DNA from: Methanosarcinales archaeon Methan_01
GTDB taxonomy: Archaea; Halobacteriota; Methanosarcinia; Methanotrichales; Methanotrichaceae
DNA: 49,552 bases
NCBI GenBank assembly: GCA_001602645.1
Contig: LUYE01000008.1
Location: 1-49,552, forward strand
Direction of reading: 5' to 3'
Part shown: positions 1-8,783 of the stretch, one piece after another
Layout: each line of letters starts with the position of its first letter
How positions within the stretch are numbered: the stretch's first letter is position 1
Made by a program: the position numbers and the translations under genes
The notes under the pieces: generated by a model
Told to the model about the DNA's origin: nothing
What the model saw: the letters and a program-made list of their open reading frames with translations, nothing else
The model's database searches: none

Positions 1-59
1 CCGACGAGGAGGCGGTGGGCCTCGACATCAGCCAGCACGGCGAGGGGGCTTACGTCTGA
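1..59 (+). CDS. amt: ammonium transporter, C-terminal end (partial)
   Basis: Only the last 18 codons are in the window, read in frame from base 3 to a TGA at 57-59. They end in GLDISQHGEGAYV, which matches the conserved cytoplasmic tail of Amt/AmtB ammonium channels (GLD-S-HGE-AY). A P-II gene follows 61 bases downstream on the same strand. The amt-glnK pair is a very common arrangement, and P-II proteins plug the cytoplasmic face of the channel through this kind of tail. The identification rests on a short tail plus the neighbour, so it is good but not certain. Confidence 0.65.
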   Translation, partial: DEEAVGLDISQHGEGAYV

Positions 60-120
60 AGGTCGGTAAGATGGTGAGTTTGAGGAGTGGAGTTAGAGGC
101 GGATCGAGGAGGATTCTCTT

Positions 121-459
121 ATGAAGAAGGTCGAGGCGATAATAAGGCCCGAGAGGCTGAGCGCAGTGAGGGAGGTCCTGGACAAGAACGGCTTTCCCGG
201 GATGTCGGCGACGGAGATCAAGGGCCGCGGCCGCCAGAAGGGGGTATCCCTCCAATGGCGGGCCGGAGACTACAAGGTGGAGTTCCTCCCGAAGGTGAAG
301 CTGGAGGTGGTGGTGGAGGACGGGGACGCCGACCGGATCGTCGACCTGATCTGCGATGCTGCCCACACCGGCGAGGCGGGGGACGGGAAGATCTTCGTCT
401 ACCCCGTGATGGACGTGGTGAGGGTTCGGACGAAGGAGAGGGGGTCGGGGGCGGTATAG
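121..459 (+). CDS. glnK: nitrogen regulatory protein P-II (GlnK)
   Basis: The 112-residue protein has the usual P-II length. P-II trimers sense 2-oxoglutarate and ATP/ADP and control ammonium channels and glutamine synthetase. The start MKKVEAIIRP, the T-loop stretch ending FLPKVKLEVVV and the B-loop TGEAGDGKIF (residues 83-92) are all visible. Tyr51, the residue uridylylated in bacteria, is at the expected place, but no uridylyltransferase is seen here. A purine-rich GGAGG lies about 10 bases before the ATG. It follows amt, so it most likely regulates that channel. It is the last gene before a 500-base gap. Confidence 0.95.
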   Translation: MKKVEAIIRPERLSAVREVLDKNGFPGMSATEIKGRGRQKGVSLQWRAGDYKVEFLPKVKLEVVVEDGDADRIVDLICDAAHTGEAGDGKIFVYPVMDVVRVRTKERGSGAV

Positions 460-959
460 CCGGCCCCTCCCCCGGGGGCCGACCCCGGGCGGCTTCGGAG
501 GCGTGGAAGTCGGCGCAGACCTTCTTGCAGGTCTCCGACCAAGGCAGACCCTATACACTATCCGAATTTCACCAAGCCGTCCCGCCTCAAACCGTCCTCC
601 TACCTCCCGGAGACTGTTCAGTCCACACTTTTGCCTGGGACTCCCACGAACCAGCTTTTGGCGATGCTGTAGCGGCCTCCTATGATCGATGAGGCATTTA
701 ACGCTCTTCCCCGATCGACATCGTAGTGGGCTTGCTGGCCAAGATAAGCTATTGTTATCAAGAGACCATTATAGATTTTGTAGAATTCATCCGATATTCA
801 AGTAACAAATATTTTTTATACAAAATTATCTGATATAGTAATACTTATTCACTATCAAAGCAAAAGGATTATTAATAACTTGTTAGATCTTATGCAAGCA
901 AATCAAAGTTCCGTTGTTGAAATCTGTTGAGCCGAAAATTGCGCAGAGGTGGTGATTAG
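460..959 (+). other. intergenic region between glnK and the ABC system
   Basis: No convincing gene. A GC-rich inverted repeat (GGCCCC and GGGGCC arms, about 462-480) follows the glnK stop and could form a hairpin. From about 740 the sequence becomes very AT-rich. A TATA-like TTTTTTATAC at 812-821 is a candidate promoter for the binding-protein gene at 960, which would give a long leader of roughly 110 bases. A second AT-rich block at 861-890 includes AACTTGTTA (877-885), which recurs upstream of the binding-protein gene at 7450. Confidence 0.4.
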
Positions 960-2552
960 ATGAACCCGATGCTACGAACATCATCTTTCGTATTCATACT
1001 TGCCCTTTTGGCGTTGATGCCTTCATCTGACGCAGAAGAGACCTCATCTGAGGACGCCCTGGTTGTGGCAGTTAGCAGCTCCTTTTTCATGCAGGGGAAC
1101 GTGCTCGGTCAAGGTGGCGCCCCATCTGGCTCCTTCGTTTATGAGGGGCTGGTTACCAAGAACAGAGAGAGCGGATATGACGGCTGGCTGGCCGAGAGCT
1201 GGGAGAGCAACGAAGATGCGACAGCGTGGACGTTTCATCTGGTGGAGGCCCAGTGGCACGATGGCCAGCCTTTCACCTCGGAGGACGTGGAATTCACCTA
1301 CAACTACATCACGGATAACAAGATGTGGCTAGCCTCCGTCCTATCGATGGTGGACTATGTCGATTGTCCCGATGAAAGGACCGCGGTATTCCACATGAAG
1401 TCACCATCTCCTGCATTTCTTGATGACATCTCCCACTGTCCCGGGATCTGCATAATACCCAAGCACATCTGGGAGGATATCGACGACCCGGACCATTACG
1501 TGGACGAGGAGTTCGTCGGCACCGGTCCCTTCAAGTTCGTCTCCGTGGTCCCCGACCAGTACGTTAAGCTGGTGGCGAACGGTGACTATTATGGCGGACG
1601 GCCCGCGATCGGGGAGGTCATCCTCAAGATAATCCCCAACAAAGACGCTCAAATTTTGGCCATGAAGTCCGGAGAGGTCGATGTGGTGAGTGAGATCAGC
1701 CCGGCGGTGGCTCAAAGCATCGAAGGATCGAACGGCATAGAGACGTTCGTCGCCCCAGAGACCAGGGGCTACGAGCTGGGCTTCAACCTAAACAATTATC
1801 CTACTGATAGTCCGGAGTTCAGAAAGGCGATGGCCCATGCTATCGACCGGGAAAAGATCTGCAACATAGTATTTGGCGGATATGCGACGCCGACGGAGAC
1901 TACATTTCTGATGCCGAGCGTTGCTTACGATTTCGTCAACCCGGACGTTCCAGGAGACGATTACGAGTACGACCTAGAGAAGGCAGGCGAGATGCTGGAC
2001 GCGGCGGGCTTTACAGATCTGGACGGTGACGGGTGGAGGGAGGGCTCTGACGGAGAGGACGTGGTCATGATCATACCCATAACTGGAATGGGGGCAGACG
2101 ACTCCAAGATCGCAGAGGTTCTGAGAGAGGATTGGAAAGAACTCGGAATAAAGGTAGAGATGAAACAGGTCGAGTCCAGCCAGAAGCAGAGCGAGTACCA
2201 TAATAGCAACTTCTTCATCGTGGGGATGCCCTACCTGATGCACGATGACGCCGATGACCTGACCCACTTCGAGGTGGATTCTCACTTCGGCAATCCCAAC
2301 TGGTACGATTACGACGAACCTGATTACAACGCCTTGGCCGAGGAGCTGAGAAATACCGCAGACCAAGATGAGCGAAAGGAGATCGGCTACCAGATGCAGG
2401 AGATCCTGGCTGAGGACGTGCCCACAGTTCCCATATGCAGCACCGATGTGATCTTCGCCTACAGGGCCGACAGGTTCGCGGGATGGGAGGACGTGGCACC
2501 ATTGTACTGGAGTGTGGACACCAAGATGATCCTCAACGTCAGGCGCGCGTAA
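960..2552 (+). CDS. ABC transporter substrate-binding protein, peptide/nickel family
   Basis: This 530-residue exported protein has an N-terminal signal peptide (hydrophobic residues 9-21, likely cleavage near Ala25; no lipobox cysteine). The rest matches family 5 solute-binding proteins (DppA/OppA/NikA): the early FVYEGL and LAESWE segments, the TFHL-----WHDGQPFTSEDV block and the later GTGPFKF are typical. Length is close to NikA and DppA. It heads a run with a CooC-like nickel ATPase, a methyltransferase, two matching permeases and damaged ATPases. Substrate cannot be read from sequence. Nickel or a nickel chelate is favoured only because of the CooC-like neighbour; oligopeptides remain possible. 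Confidence 0.88.
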   Translation: MNPMLRTSSFVFILALLALMPSSDAEETSSEDALVVAVSSSFFMQGNVLGQGGAPSGSFVYEGLVTKNRESGYDGWLAESWESNEDATAWTFHLVEAQWHDGQPFTSEDVEFTYNYITDNKMWLASVLSMVDYVDCPDERTAVFHMKSPSPAFLDDISHCPGICIIPKHIWEDIDDPDHYVDEEFVGTGPFKFVSVVPDQYVKLVANGDYYGGRPAIGEVILKIIPNKDAQILAMKSGEVDVVSEISPAVAQSIEGSNGIETFVAPETRGYELGFNLNNYPTDSPEFRKAMAHAIDREKICNIVFGGYATPTETTFLMPSVAYDFVNPDVPGDDYEYDLEKAGEMLDAAGFTDLDGDGWREGSDGEDVVMIIPITGMGADDSKIAEVLREDWKELGIKVEMKQVESSQKQSEYHNSNFFIVGMPYLMHDDADDLTHFEVDSHFGNPNWYDYDEPDYNALAEELRNTADQDERKEIGYQMQEILAEDVPTVPICSTDVIFAYRADRFAGWEDVAPLYWSVDTKMILNVRRA

Positions 2553-2573
2553 ATCGATGTGGAGGGGGAAAAA

Positions 2574-3332
2574 ATGAAAGTTCTGGTATGTGGCAAGGGA
2601 GGGAGCGGCAAGAGCACCATCGCCGCCCTCCTCGCCAAGAGCTTTGCTCGACGAGGATACGGGGTTCTGGTGGTGGACAGCGACGAGTCGAACTACGGGC
2701 TTCACCGCCAGCTAGGCCTGGAGCTTCCGAGCTACTTTATGGGATACTTCGGCGGGAAGAAGGAGATGATATCGAGGATGATGAAGGCCTTTCCTAAAGG
2801 AGAAAAGATCGATCTCTTCGAGGAGAAATGGGGTCTGGCCGACATCCCAGGAGATTATCTCACCCAAAAAGACGGAATTAGGCTTTTGGCCATAGGCAAG
2901 ATCCAGGACTTTGGAGAGGGCTGCGCTTGTCCCATGGGGGCCCTATCCAAGATGTTCCTGGACAACCTCGATACGACCGGAAACGAGGCGGTGATCGTCG
3001 ATACAGAAGCAGGAATCGAGCACTTCGGCCGGGGCGTTGAACAGGGCTGCGACGTCATCCTTGCCGTTCTCGACCCGTCCTATGAGTCGCTCCAGCTCTC
3101 AAAGAAGATCGACGAGATATCTCAGAAGATCGGAAAGACCCTCTACTTCGTTCTTAACAGGGTGAACCCGGAGAGGAGGGCCGCCATGCTCGAGTTTCTC
3201 GGAGAAGAAAAGGTGGCGGCATCAATTTCGGAAGACGAGGAGATCTTCAGAGCCGGACTTGCCGGTGAGGAGATCGACGTCCAGCTGGAGGAGATGGAGC
3301 GTTTGGCCGATCTAGTGGTGAATAAGGCATGA
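2574..3332 (+). CDS. CooC-like nickel-insertion ATPase (MinD/ParA-type P-loop)
   Basis: A 252-residue P-loop ATPase. MKVLVCGKGGSGKST is a deviant Walker A with the extra signature lysine of the MinD/SIMIBI group. DSDESN (residues 35-40) follows the first strand. The segment EGCACPMG places Cys117-X-Cys119 where CooC proteins carry their metal-binding CXC pair at the dimer interface. CooC loads nickel into carbon monoxide dehydrogenase, so a nickel-maturation role is likely. The chosen ATG at 2574 has GGAGGGGG just upstream; an in-frame GTG at 2559 is less likely because it would include that site. Its stop overlaps the next start (ATGA). Confidence 0.85.
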   Translation: MKVLVCGKGGSGKSTIAALLAKSFARRGYGVLVVDSDESNYGLHRQLGLELPSYFMGYFGGKKEMISRMMKAFPKGEKIDLFEEKWGLADIPGDYLTQKDGIRLLAIGKIQDFGEGCACPMGALSKMFLDNLDTTGNEAVIVDTEAGIEHFGRGVEQGCDVILAVLDPSYESLQLSKKIDEISQKIGKTLYFVLNRVNPERRAAMLEFLGEEKVAASISEDEEIFRAGLAGEEIDVQLEEMERLADLVVNKA

Positions 3333-4381
3333 CGTCTGAAGAAATCGGCGAAAAGCGGCTGGCGGAGGTGAATCCGCCCCTGGAGGACCAGAGCCGACGC
3401 CTTTGGGACTTGGTCGCCGGCTTTGAGACGGGCCAAATCTTTCTCGCTGCCTTCGAACTCGGAGTCTTCAACCTGCTCAAAGAGCCTAAGACCTCCAAAA
3501 AGATCTCCGAAGAGCTTAATACTCATCCCACTGTGACCGAAAAGCTTCTGGACGTGCTCGTCTCCATCGGCACCCTCGACCGAATCGATGGCCTCTACTT
3601 GACCGCGCCCAATATGGCTCCTTTCCTGATAGAGGGCGAACCATACTTTGCCCGCTATCTGAAGTTCAGTTTGGAGTCCCGGGAAAAGTTGATCAATTTG
3701 AAGGCCGCCCTGAAGGAAGGTCCCGCCATCGAGGGAGATAAGCACGAGCATCACTATGATAGAGAGAGCATCGACTGGATCGCGAGAGGGACGATGCTCG
3801 GCAGACTCCAGGCCACTATTAAGCTCATAAGAGATCTTCCTGAGTTCAAGTCTGCGAGAAAGCTGATAGACCTGGGCGGCGGCCACGGCCTCTTCGGCAT
3901 CGGCTTCGCCCAGGAGAACCCCCAGATGGAGGTGGTGATCTTCGACCAGCCGGGGGTGGCCGAGATCGCCTCTGAATACATCGATCGGTACGGCGTCGGA
4001 GATAGGGTGAAGACGATGAGCGGCGATTATACGAAAGACGATATCGGGTCCGGCTACGACATCGCCTTTGAAGCCTGCTCTTTCGGGGGAAACGCCGAAC
4101 AGGCCAAGCTGTTTTACGAGAACGTCGCCCGATCCCTGAAAGACGGGGGCCTATTCATCAGCCAGACCTTTACCATCGACGACGACAGGAGGGCCCCTCT
4201 TCGAAACCTCGTCTGGGACTTAAAAGAGGAGATCTCGAACGACGGCCACATGCACCTCAAAACCAACTCCGAGATATTCCGGGCTCTGGGAGAGGCGGGC
4301 CTGGAGGGCGAGAAAGTCATCGACATGTCCTCGGATCTGAGCATGCCCATGAGGCTGGTGATTGCGAGAAAGAGGGGCTGA
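3329..4381 (+). CDS. SAM-dependent O-methyltransferase family 2
   Basis: A 350-residue protein built like hydroxyneurosporene/plant-type O-methyltransferases. An N-terminal winged-helix dimerisation region (about 25-95) is followed by a Rossmann methyltransferase domain with the SAM-binding glycine motif IDLGGGHGLFG (about 180-190) and the acidic segment VVIFDQPGV. Its ATG overlaps the TGA of the CooC-like gene, so the two are translationally coupled. It lies between the binding protein and the permeases of one transport system, which suggests it acts on the transported compound or a metal-binding ligand. That role is inference; the substrate is unknown. Confidence 0.85.
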   Translation: MTSEEIGEKRLAEVNPPLEDQSRRLWDLVAGFETGQIFLAAFELGVFNLLKEPKTSKKISEELNTHPTVTEKLLDVLVSIGTLDRIDGLYLTAPNMAPFLIEGEPYFARYLKFSLESREKLINLKAALKEGPAIEGDKHEHHYDRESIDWIARGTMLGRLQATIKLIRDLPEFKSARKLIDLGGGHGLFGIGFAQENPQMEVVIFDQPGVAEIASEYIDRYGVGDRVKTMSGDYTKDDIGSGYDIAFEACSFGGNAEQAKLFYENVARSLKDGGLFISQTFTIDDDRRAPLRNLVWDLKEEISNDGHMHLKTNSEIFRALGEAGLEGEKVIDMSSDLSMPMRLVIARKRG

Positions 4382-4426
4382 ATCGCCAGATGTGAGCTTC
4401 ATCGATGGTAGCAGGAGAGATGAGAC

Positions 4427-5404
4427 ATGAAGGCCGAGTATCTGATGAGAAGGGTCTTGTACAGCCTTTTGGCCTTTATGATCAGCGTAAGCCTGACCTT
4501 TGTCCTCCTCCACCTGATGCCCGGAGACTACCTCCACTCCATCCTCCCGTATCTGGCGGAGAAAAACCCTGATGCAGCCCGGATGTTTCGGGAGCAGTTC
4601 GGCCTGAACAGGTCCATATCCGAGCAGTACCTTCTCTACATGGTCAACATCATCCAGGGGAACTGGGGCTACTCTTTCCTCTACGGGCTGCCGGTTCTTG
4701 CAGTAATCGAGGAGAAGCTCCGCTGGACACTGGTCATCCTCTTCCCCTCCACCGTCCTCTCCATCTTCATCGGGATGGCCGTTGGAGCCTATTCTGGGTG
4801 GATAAACGGATCGAAGACGGACTTGTCGGTGCTGAACTTCATGATCTTCGTGGGGGCTGTGCCCTCTTACTGGTGGGCCATGCTCCTCATCCTCATATTC
4901 GGGTTCCACATGAACCTCTTCCCCCTGGGCGGATACGCCAGCATCGACGCTCTCGATGTGGGGGTTCGTATCTCCGACGTCCTCCGCCACGCAGCGCTGC
5001 CCATCACCGCCCTGACGATCTCATCGGTACCCGGAACGTACTATCTGATGAGAAACTCGACCCTTCAGACCACAGGAGAGGAGTACGTCCTCACCGCCAG
5101 GTCCAAAGGCTTGAGGGAGATGGAGATCCTCCGCCATCACGCCCTGAAGAACGCCATGCTGCCCATGGTGACGGTGATCGCTCTGGAGCTGGCTCAGATG
5201 ATCATGGGGAGTGTTTTCGTAGAGACGATATTCTCTTGGCCAGGGCTTGGGCTTCTGACCTTCGAAGCTCTCCGGGTAAGAGATCTTCCGCTTCTGCAGG
5301 GGATATTTCTCATGGACACTCTAATGGTCATCCTTGCCAACATCGTTGCCGACCTCTCTTACCCCTTCATAGACCCCCGGGTGAAGGTGGGCGAAAGTGT
5401 CTAG
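4427..5404 (+). CDS. ABC transporter permease, DppB/NikB type
   Basis: A 325-residue membrane protein starting MKAEYLMRRVLYSLLAF, the typical opening of DppB/NikB permeases. The FGLNRSISEQYL and GNWGYSF blocks match the external loop of the family. The EAA loop (ARSKGLREMEILRHHALKNA, before the last segments) contacts the ATPase. About six membrane segments are evident. It pairs with the next permease, which overlaps it by 8 bases, and with the binding protein at 960. The matching ATPases downstream are damaged, so whether this transporter is energised by its own cluster is doubtful. Confidence 0.93.
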   Translation: MKAEYLMRRVLYSLLAFMISVSLTFVLLHLMPGDYLHSILPYLAEKNPDAARMFREQFGLNRSISEQYLLYMVNIIQGNWGYSFLYGLPVLAVIEEKLRWTLVILFPSTVLSIFIGMAVGAYSGWINGSKTDLSVLNFMIFVGAVPSYWWAMLLILIFGFHMNLFPLGGYASIDALDVGVRISDVLRHAALPITALTISSVPGTYYLMRNSTLQTTGEEYVLTARSKGLREMEILRHHALKNAMLPMVTVIALELAQMIMGSVFVETIFSWPGLGLLTFEALRVRDLPLLQGIFLMDTLMVILANIVADLSYPFIDPRVKVGESV

Positions 5405-6221
5405 AAAGTCGGCCTTCAAAGTCGGCCTTCTCATTCTGGGGGCGTACATCCTGGCCGCCCTCTCATCTTCGGTGATAACGCCCTATAGCCCCACAGCGCT
5501 CGTGGGCCGCCCTCTGGATGGCCCGAGCGATACCCATCTTCTGGGGACCAACGACCTGGGACAGGACATATTCAGCAGGCTGTTATACGGAACCCGCGCT
5601 ACACTGATCATTGGCCTTCTGGGCGCTCTCCTATCCGTCTCGGTCAGCACCCTGGTGGGCACCGTCTCAGCCTACTATGGGGGCGGGGTCGACGAGGTCA
5701 TCACCAGATCCGTCGACGTTCTGATGACCTTGCCGAGCTTCCCCCTCCTCCTGGTGCTGACGATCTTCTTTGCGCCCAGCATATTCGTCATCAGCGGACT
5801 TATGGGGGTATTGGGGGGGATGCAGGGGATCAGGATCATCAGATCCCAGGTGCTATCTCTCGTCGAGGCCAACTTCGTATACGGCGCCAAGGCCATCGGA
5901 GCGAGCGACCTTCGCATCATGACCAGGCACATCCTTCCCAACGTCCTTCCGCTGGCGACGGTGAAGTTCGTATTTGCGGCACAGCGCTACATGCTCATGG
6001 GCGTAGGTCTCGGGTTTTTGGGCCTCGGAGACCCCTCAGTCGTCGATTGGGGGCAGATGATAAGCCGGGCCTACTACAACGGCGGCTTTGCCCTGGGCCT
6101 CTGGTGGTGGCTCATCCCACCAGGCATCGCAGTGACCCTGCTATCCGTCGCTCTTGCCCTTCTGGGATACGGTCTGGAAGAAGAGATCTATCCTCGGCTG
6201 AAGAGGTCTGTTGCGATATGA
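5397..6221 (+). CDS. ABC transporter permease, DppC/NikC type
   Basis: A 274-residue DppC/NikC-type permease with a GTG start that overlaps the end of the preceding permease. LLGTNDLGQDIFSRLLYGTR is the diagnostic N-terminal block. The EAA loop KAIGASDLRIMTRHILPNVL and the late GLGFLGLGDPSVVDWGQMI block are also present. Five to six membrane segments are visible. The last codons form ATGA with the next reading frame, the usual permease-to-ATPase coupling, but that next gene is only a remnant. Confidence 0.94.
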   Translation: MSRKSAFKVGLLILGAYILAALSSSVITPYSPTALVGRPLDGPSDTHLLGTNDLGQDIFSRLLYGTRATLIIGLLGALLSVSVSTLVGTVSAYYGGGVDEVITRSVDVLMTLPSFPLLLVLTIFFAPSIFVISGLMGVLGGMQGIRIIRSQVLSLVEANFVYGAKAIGASDLRIMTRHILPNVLPLATVKFVFAAQRYMLMGVGLGFLGLGDPSVVDWGQMISRAYYNGGFALGLWWWLIPPGIAVTLLSVALALLGYGLEEEIYPRLKRSVAI

Positions 6222-6538
6222 GAATCCTGAAGCTGGCCTGCGATCCTCGTATAATCATCGCCGACGAGCCCACAAAGGGGCTGGATGCGAACGTCAAGGC
6301 TCAGGTCGTCGAGTTCATCCAAGAGGTGACTACTGATAAGTCCCTCCTCTTCATAACCCACGATCTGAGCGCGGCCGCTCAGATATGCGACCGGATCGCC
6401 GTTATGTACTGTGGCGAGATCGTAGAATGGGCCCGGACGGAGGAGATCTTCGCAAATCCGCTACACCCTAATAGAAGCCGTAGATGGCGTCTCTTTCAAG
6501 ATCGAGCGCGGCGAAACTCTCGGCCTCGTGGGCTGTAG
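6218..6538 (+). pseudogene. DppD/OppD-type ABC ATPase remnant with N-terminal half deleted
   Basis: This 106-codon frame starts at an ATG overlapping the permease stop. It begins MRIL and jumps at once to LACDPRIIIADEPT, which in DppD/NikD lies around residue 160. Walker A, the Q-loop and the ABC signature are missing. What remains is Walker B, the D-loop (TKGLDA), the switch histidine (FITHDLS) and the [10 protein letters not shown] tail. After that the frame runs into unrelated codons because the next ATPase gene begins in another frame. The intact start and coupling point to an in-frame internal deletion of roughly 150 codons. It cannot bind or hydrolyse ATP alone. An assembly deletion is possible. 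Confidence 0.75.
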
Positions 6539-7286
6539 TGGGTGCGGTAAGACGACTCTCGGCAGGCTGCTTTTGAGGCTTATCGAGCCCACATCCGGGA
6601 GCATAATCTTCGACGGCGCAGATATACCCCGCCTAAAGAGAAGGGAGATGAGACGGATGAGGTCCAGGATGCAGATGATATTTCAGGACCCTGATACCTC
6701 TCTCAATCCCAGAATGACCACCAAAGAAAGCATTTCAGAGCCTCTGATGCTTAGGGGAGGCCTCACCGGGGGCGAGATCGAGGAGGTGTCAATGCTGATG
6801 GATAGGGTCGGACTGAGTCCCGAGCACCTCGGACGTCGCCCCCATCAGCTCAGCGGCGGCCAAAACCAGAGGGCAGTTCTTGCCCGTATTCTGGCCTCAA
6901 ACCCCGAGTTCATAGTGGCGGACGAGCTCCTCTCTGCCCTGGACATCTCCGTCCAGGCCCAGATATTCAGCCAGCTGAATGAGATAAAAAAAGATCTGAA
7001 GATAACTTTTTTGTTCATCTCTCACGATTTGAATCTCGTCAGGCTGATGAGCGACAGGGTCGCTGTGATGGAGCGAGGAAAGATCGTGGAGGCGGGACGG
7101 ACCGAGGAGATCTTTCGCCATCCTCTCCATCCCCGCACCAGAGAGCTGGTATCCTCTGCAGCCATGGACGGTCGGGGCTCTACCCTTATGCTAAAAGAAA
7201 GCCTCATCTCGACCGCGACGAGAAGGCCTGGGGCCATAATGGGCGGAGTTTGCGACGATAACCCGATGGATTCGAAGAGTTCATGA
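6528..7286 (+). CDS. DppF/NikE-type ABC ATPase, 5'-truncated
   Basis: Reads GCSGCGKTT (Walker A) from a GTG at 6528, then the Q-loop (MIFQDP), signature LSGGQNQ, Walker B FIVADE, D-loop and HDLN switch: a nearly complete nucleotide-binding domain. The frame stays open upstream to 6426, and codons 6462-6527 encode the conserved [17 protein letters not shown] strand. That segment has no start codon, because its true 5' end has been lost at the junction with the preceding ATPase remnant. Starting at GTG would remove the first beta strand and the A-loop region. Walker B has ADELLSALD where ADEP is usual. It may be non-functional or made only by read-through. Confidence 0.65.
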   Translation: MGCSGCGKTTLGRLLLRLIEPTSGSIIFDGADIPRLKRREMRRMRSRMQMIFQDPDTSLNPRMTTKESISEPLMLRGGLTGGEIEEVSMLMDRVGLSPEHLGRRPHQLSGGQNQRAVLARILASNPEFIVADELLSALDISVQAQIFSQLNEIKKDLKITFLFISHDLNLVRLMSDRVAVMERGKIVEAGRTEEIFRHPLHPRTRELVSSAAMDGRGSTLMLKESLISTATRRPGAIMGGVCDDNPMDSKSS

Positions 7287-7303
7287 CTGATGATAAATGC
7301 CCG

Positions 7304-7319
7304 ATGCCGATGACGGCAT
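7304..7319 (+). terminator. hairpin after the first ABC system
   Basis: ATGCCG-ATGA-CGGCAT is a 6-base-pair perfect stem 17 bases after the ATPase stop at 7286. There is no strong T-run after it, so terminator activity is uncertain. Confidence 0.3.
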
Positions 7320-7362
7320 AAAACCAGACCAAATCCCTTAAGGATACGGCCTATCAGCGTCG

Positions 7363-7407
7363 TTATTATACATAGAACTTGTTATTAATATCAAAAGCGT
7401 TAAATAC
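7363..7407 (+). promoter_or_regulatory. candidate promoter of the binding-protein gene at 7450
   Basis: An AT-rich stretch in an otherwise GC-rich genome. TTATTATACATA (7363-7374) and GCGTTAAATAC (7397-7407) both resemble archaeal TATA boxes, and the second is about 43 bases before the ATG. AACTTGTTA (7376-7384) is shared with the leader of the binding-protein gene at 960 and might be part of an operator. Confidence 0.35.
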
Positions 7408-7449
7408 AGTTATTACTAAGCATAAATTCACATTAACGGAGACATTTGA

Positions 7450-8637
7450 ATGAATAAATCTGCTAGAAAACCGTTTTCTGTGCTCCTGTTGCTGACGTTT
7501 GCGGCCCTGCTGGCAGAGCCGATGGCAGCAGAGGAGTTCAAAACCGTCACGGACATGCGCGGCGTTGACGTGTCAATCCCCGAGGATCCTCAGAGGGTCG
7601 TCGCCATCAGCCGCTCGTTCATCGACACCACGATGTGCATCTTCGGAGCGGAGGATAAGCTCGTGGGCGGCAGCGTGTGGACTCGAGATGACGGATACGG
7701 TGATTACACCAGCGACGGCAGGACATACATTTCAATCTCCAAAGTGCTAAATCCGAATTATCGAAATCTCACCAACACCGGTGGATTCGGTGGTCCTTAT
7801 GGAACGGTGAACGTGGAGACGATAGCGTCTTTGGAGCCCGATATTCTGATTTTGAGGGATTTTGGGAACGCTGATGAAGACGTTCAGAAGTTTCTCGATT
7901 CCATGGAGCAGCTGGAGATACCCGTGGTCGTCTTGAAGTACCCCGACTGTTACGATGATATCAATGTCAGCACCATTTACGAGGAGGTCAGGCTCCTCGG
8001 AGAGGTCTTCAATAGGCAAGATAAGGCAGAGGAGATTGTCGATCATATGGACGCACAGGTGCAGTTGATCCGAGAAAGGACAAAAGATGTCGATGAAGCG
8101 GATAAACCCTCAGTCCTCTACTTCGGCGCTTCGAGCAAGGCCGCTGACAGTGGTGGCGTCGGATATGTCTTCGGCACCGATACCATCGAATCGGTCTTTC
8201 TGGAAGATATCGTAAACGCCAAAAACGCTTATGGTGACCTTGGGCGAGGAGTACTGAATGGTAGAATTGGGACCGACATCATATCGACTGAGCAGCTATT
8301 GGCCCTGGACCCGGATATCATCATCCTTCCTACTTACGCTGGTTTCTATTCGCCAAGCGAAATATACGAATCGGAGGGTTTCGAGAAAGTTCAGGATTTG
8401 AGGGCCATAAAAGAGAGGAGAGTCTACGCTCTTACCGCCACCCCCTGCAAATCGGAACGGCTGGAGTTTCCGATAAACCTGATGATAGAGGCGAAGGCGA
8501 TCTACCCGGAAAGGTTTGAGGACATCGACCTCGACGAGTGGATAAGAGACTACTTCATGGGACTGTACAACGTCGATGAGGAGAAAGCAGACGAGCTGAT
8601 GGATTCGCTCCTTCTCCGGTATCTGGAGATAGCATGA
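7450..8637 (+). CDS. iron/cobalamin-type ABC substrate-binding protein (paralog 1)
   Basis: A 395-residue exported protein: signal peptide (residues 1-27, cleavage near AMAAEEF), then the FepB/BtuF opening KTVTDMRGVDVSIPEDPQRV. The DILILRD and DIIILPT strand segments flank the helical linker typical of this class. Such proteins bind Fe(III)-siderophores, cobalamin or haem. At about 395 residues it is longer than bacterial BtuF (about 270). It carries an FGTDTIES-FLED motif shared with the paralog at 15381. It has its own AT-rich promoter region and a terminator, so it may be expressed alone. No lipobox or C-terminal anchor is seen. Confidence 0.88.
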   Translation: MNKSARKPFSVLLLLTFAALLAEPMAAEEFKTVTDMRGVDVSIPEDPQRVVAISRSFIDTTMCIFGAEDKLVGGSVWTRDDGYGDYTSDGRTYISISKVLNPNYRNLTNTGGFGGPYGTVNVETIASLEPDILILRDFGNADEDVQKFLDSMEQLEIPVVVLKYPDCYDDINVSTIYEEVRLLGEVFNRQDKAEEIVDHMDAQVQLIRERTKDVDEADKPSVLYFGASSKAADSGGVGYVFGTDTIESVFLEDIVNAKNAYGDLGRGVLNGRIGTDIISTEQLLALDPDIIILPTYAGFYSPSEIYESEGFEKVQDLRAIKERRVYALTATPCKSERLEFPINLMIEAKAIYPERFEDIDLDEWIRDYFMGLYNVDEEKADELMDSLLLRYLEIA

Positions 8638-8651
8638 TGAGATTTTTTAGG

Positions 8652-8685
8652 TTAGGATGGTATAATCCTAATTACTAATTTTTTT
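8652..8685 (+). terminator. terminator after paralog 1
   Basis: TTAGGAT (8652-8658) pairs with ATCCTAA (8665-8671) around a 6-base loop. A run of seven T follows at 8679-8685. It lies just after the stop of the binding-protein gene, so it probably ends that transcript. Confidence 0.55.
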
Positions 8686-8783
8686 CGAGTACCTACAGAT
8701 CGATTTATAGCACACTGTCACAATATGAGTCAGATAATCTACTTATTTTTCATATTTAATCCGAATTTTATTGATCAAAATCA

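Noticed and set aside
87-692. A 201-codon frame over glnK
   Set aside because: It is out of frame with the clear P-II protein and has a low-complexity Gly/Arg translation.
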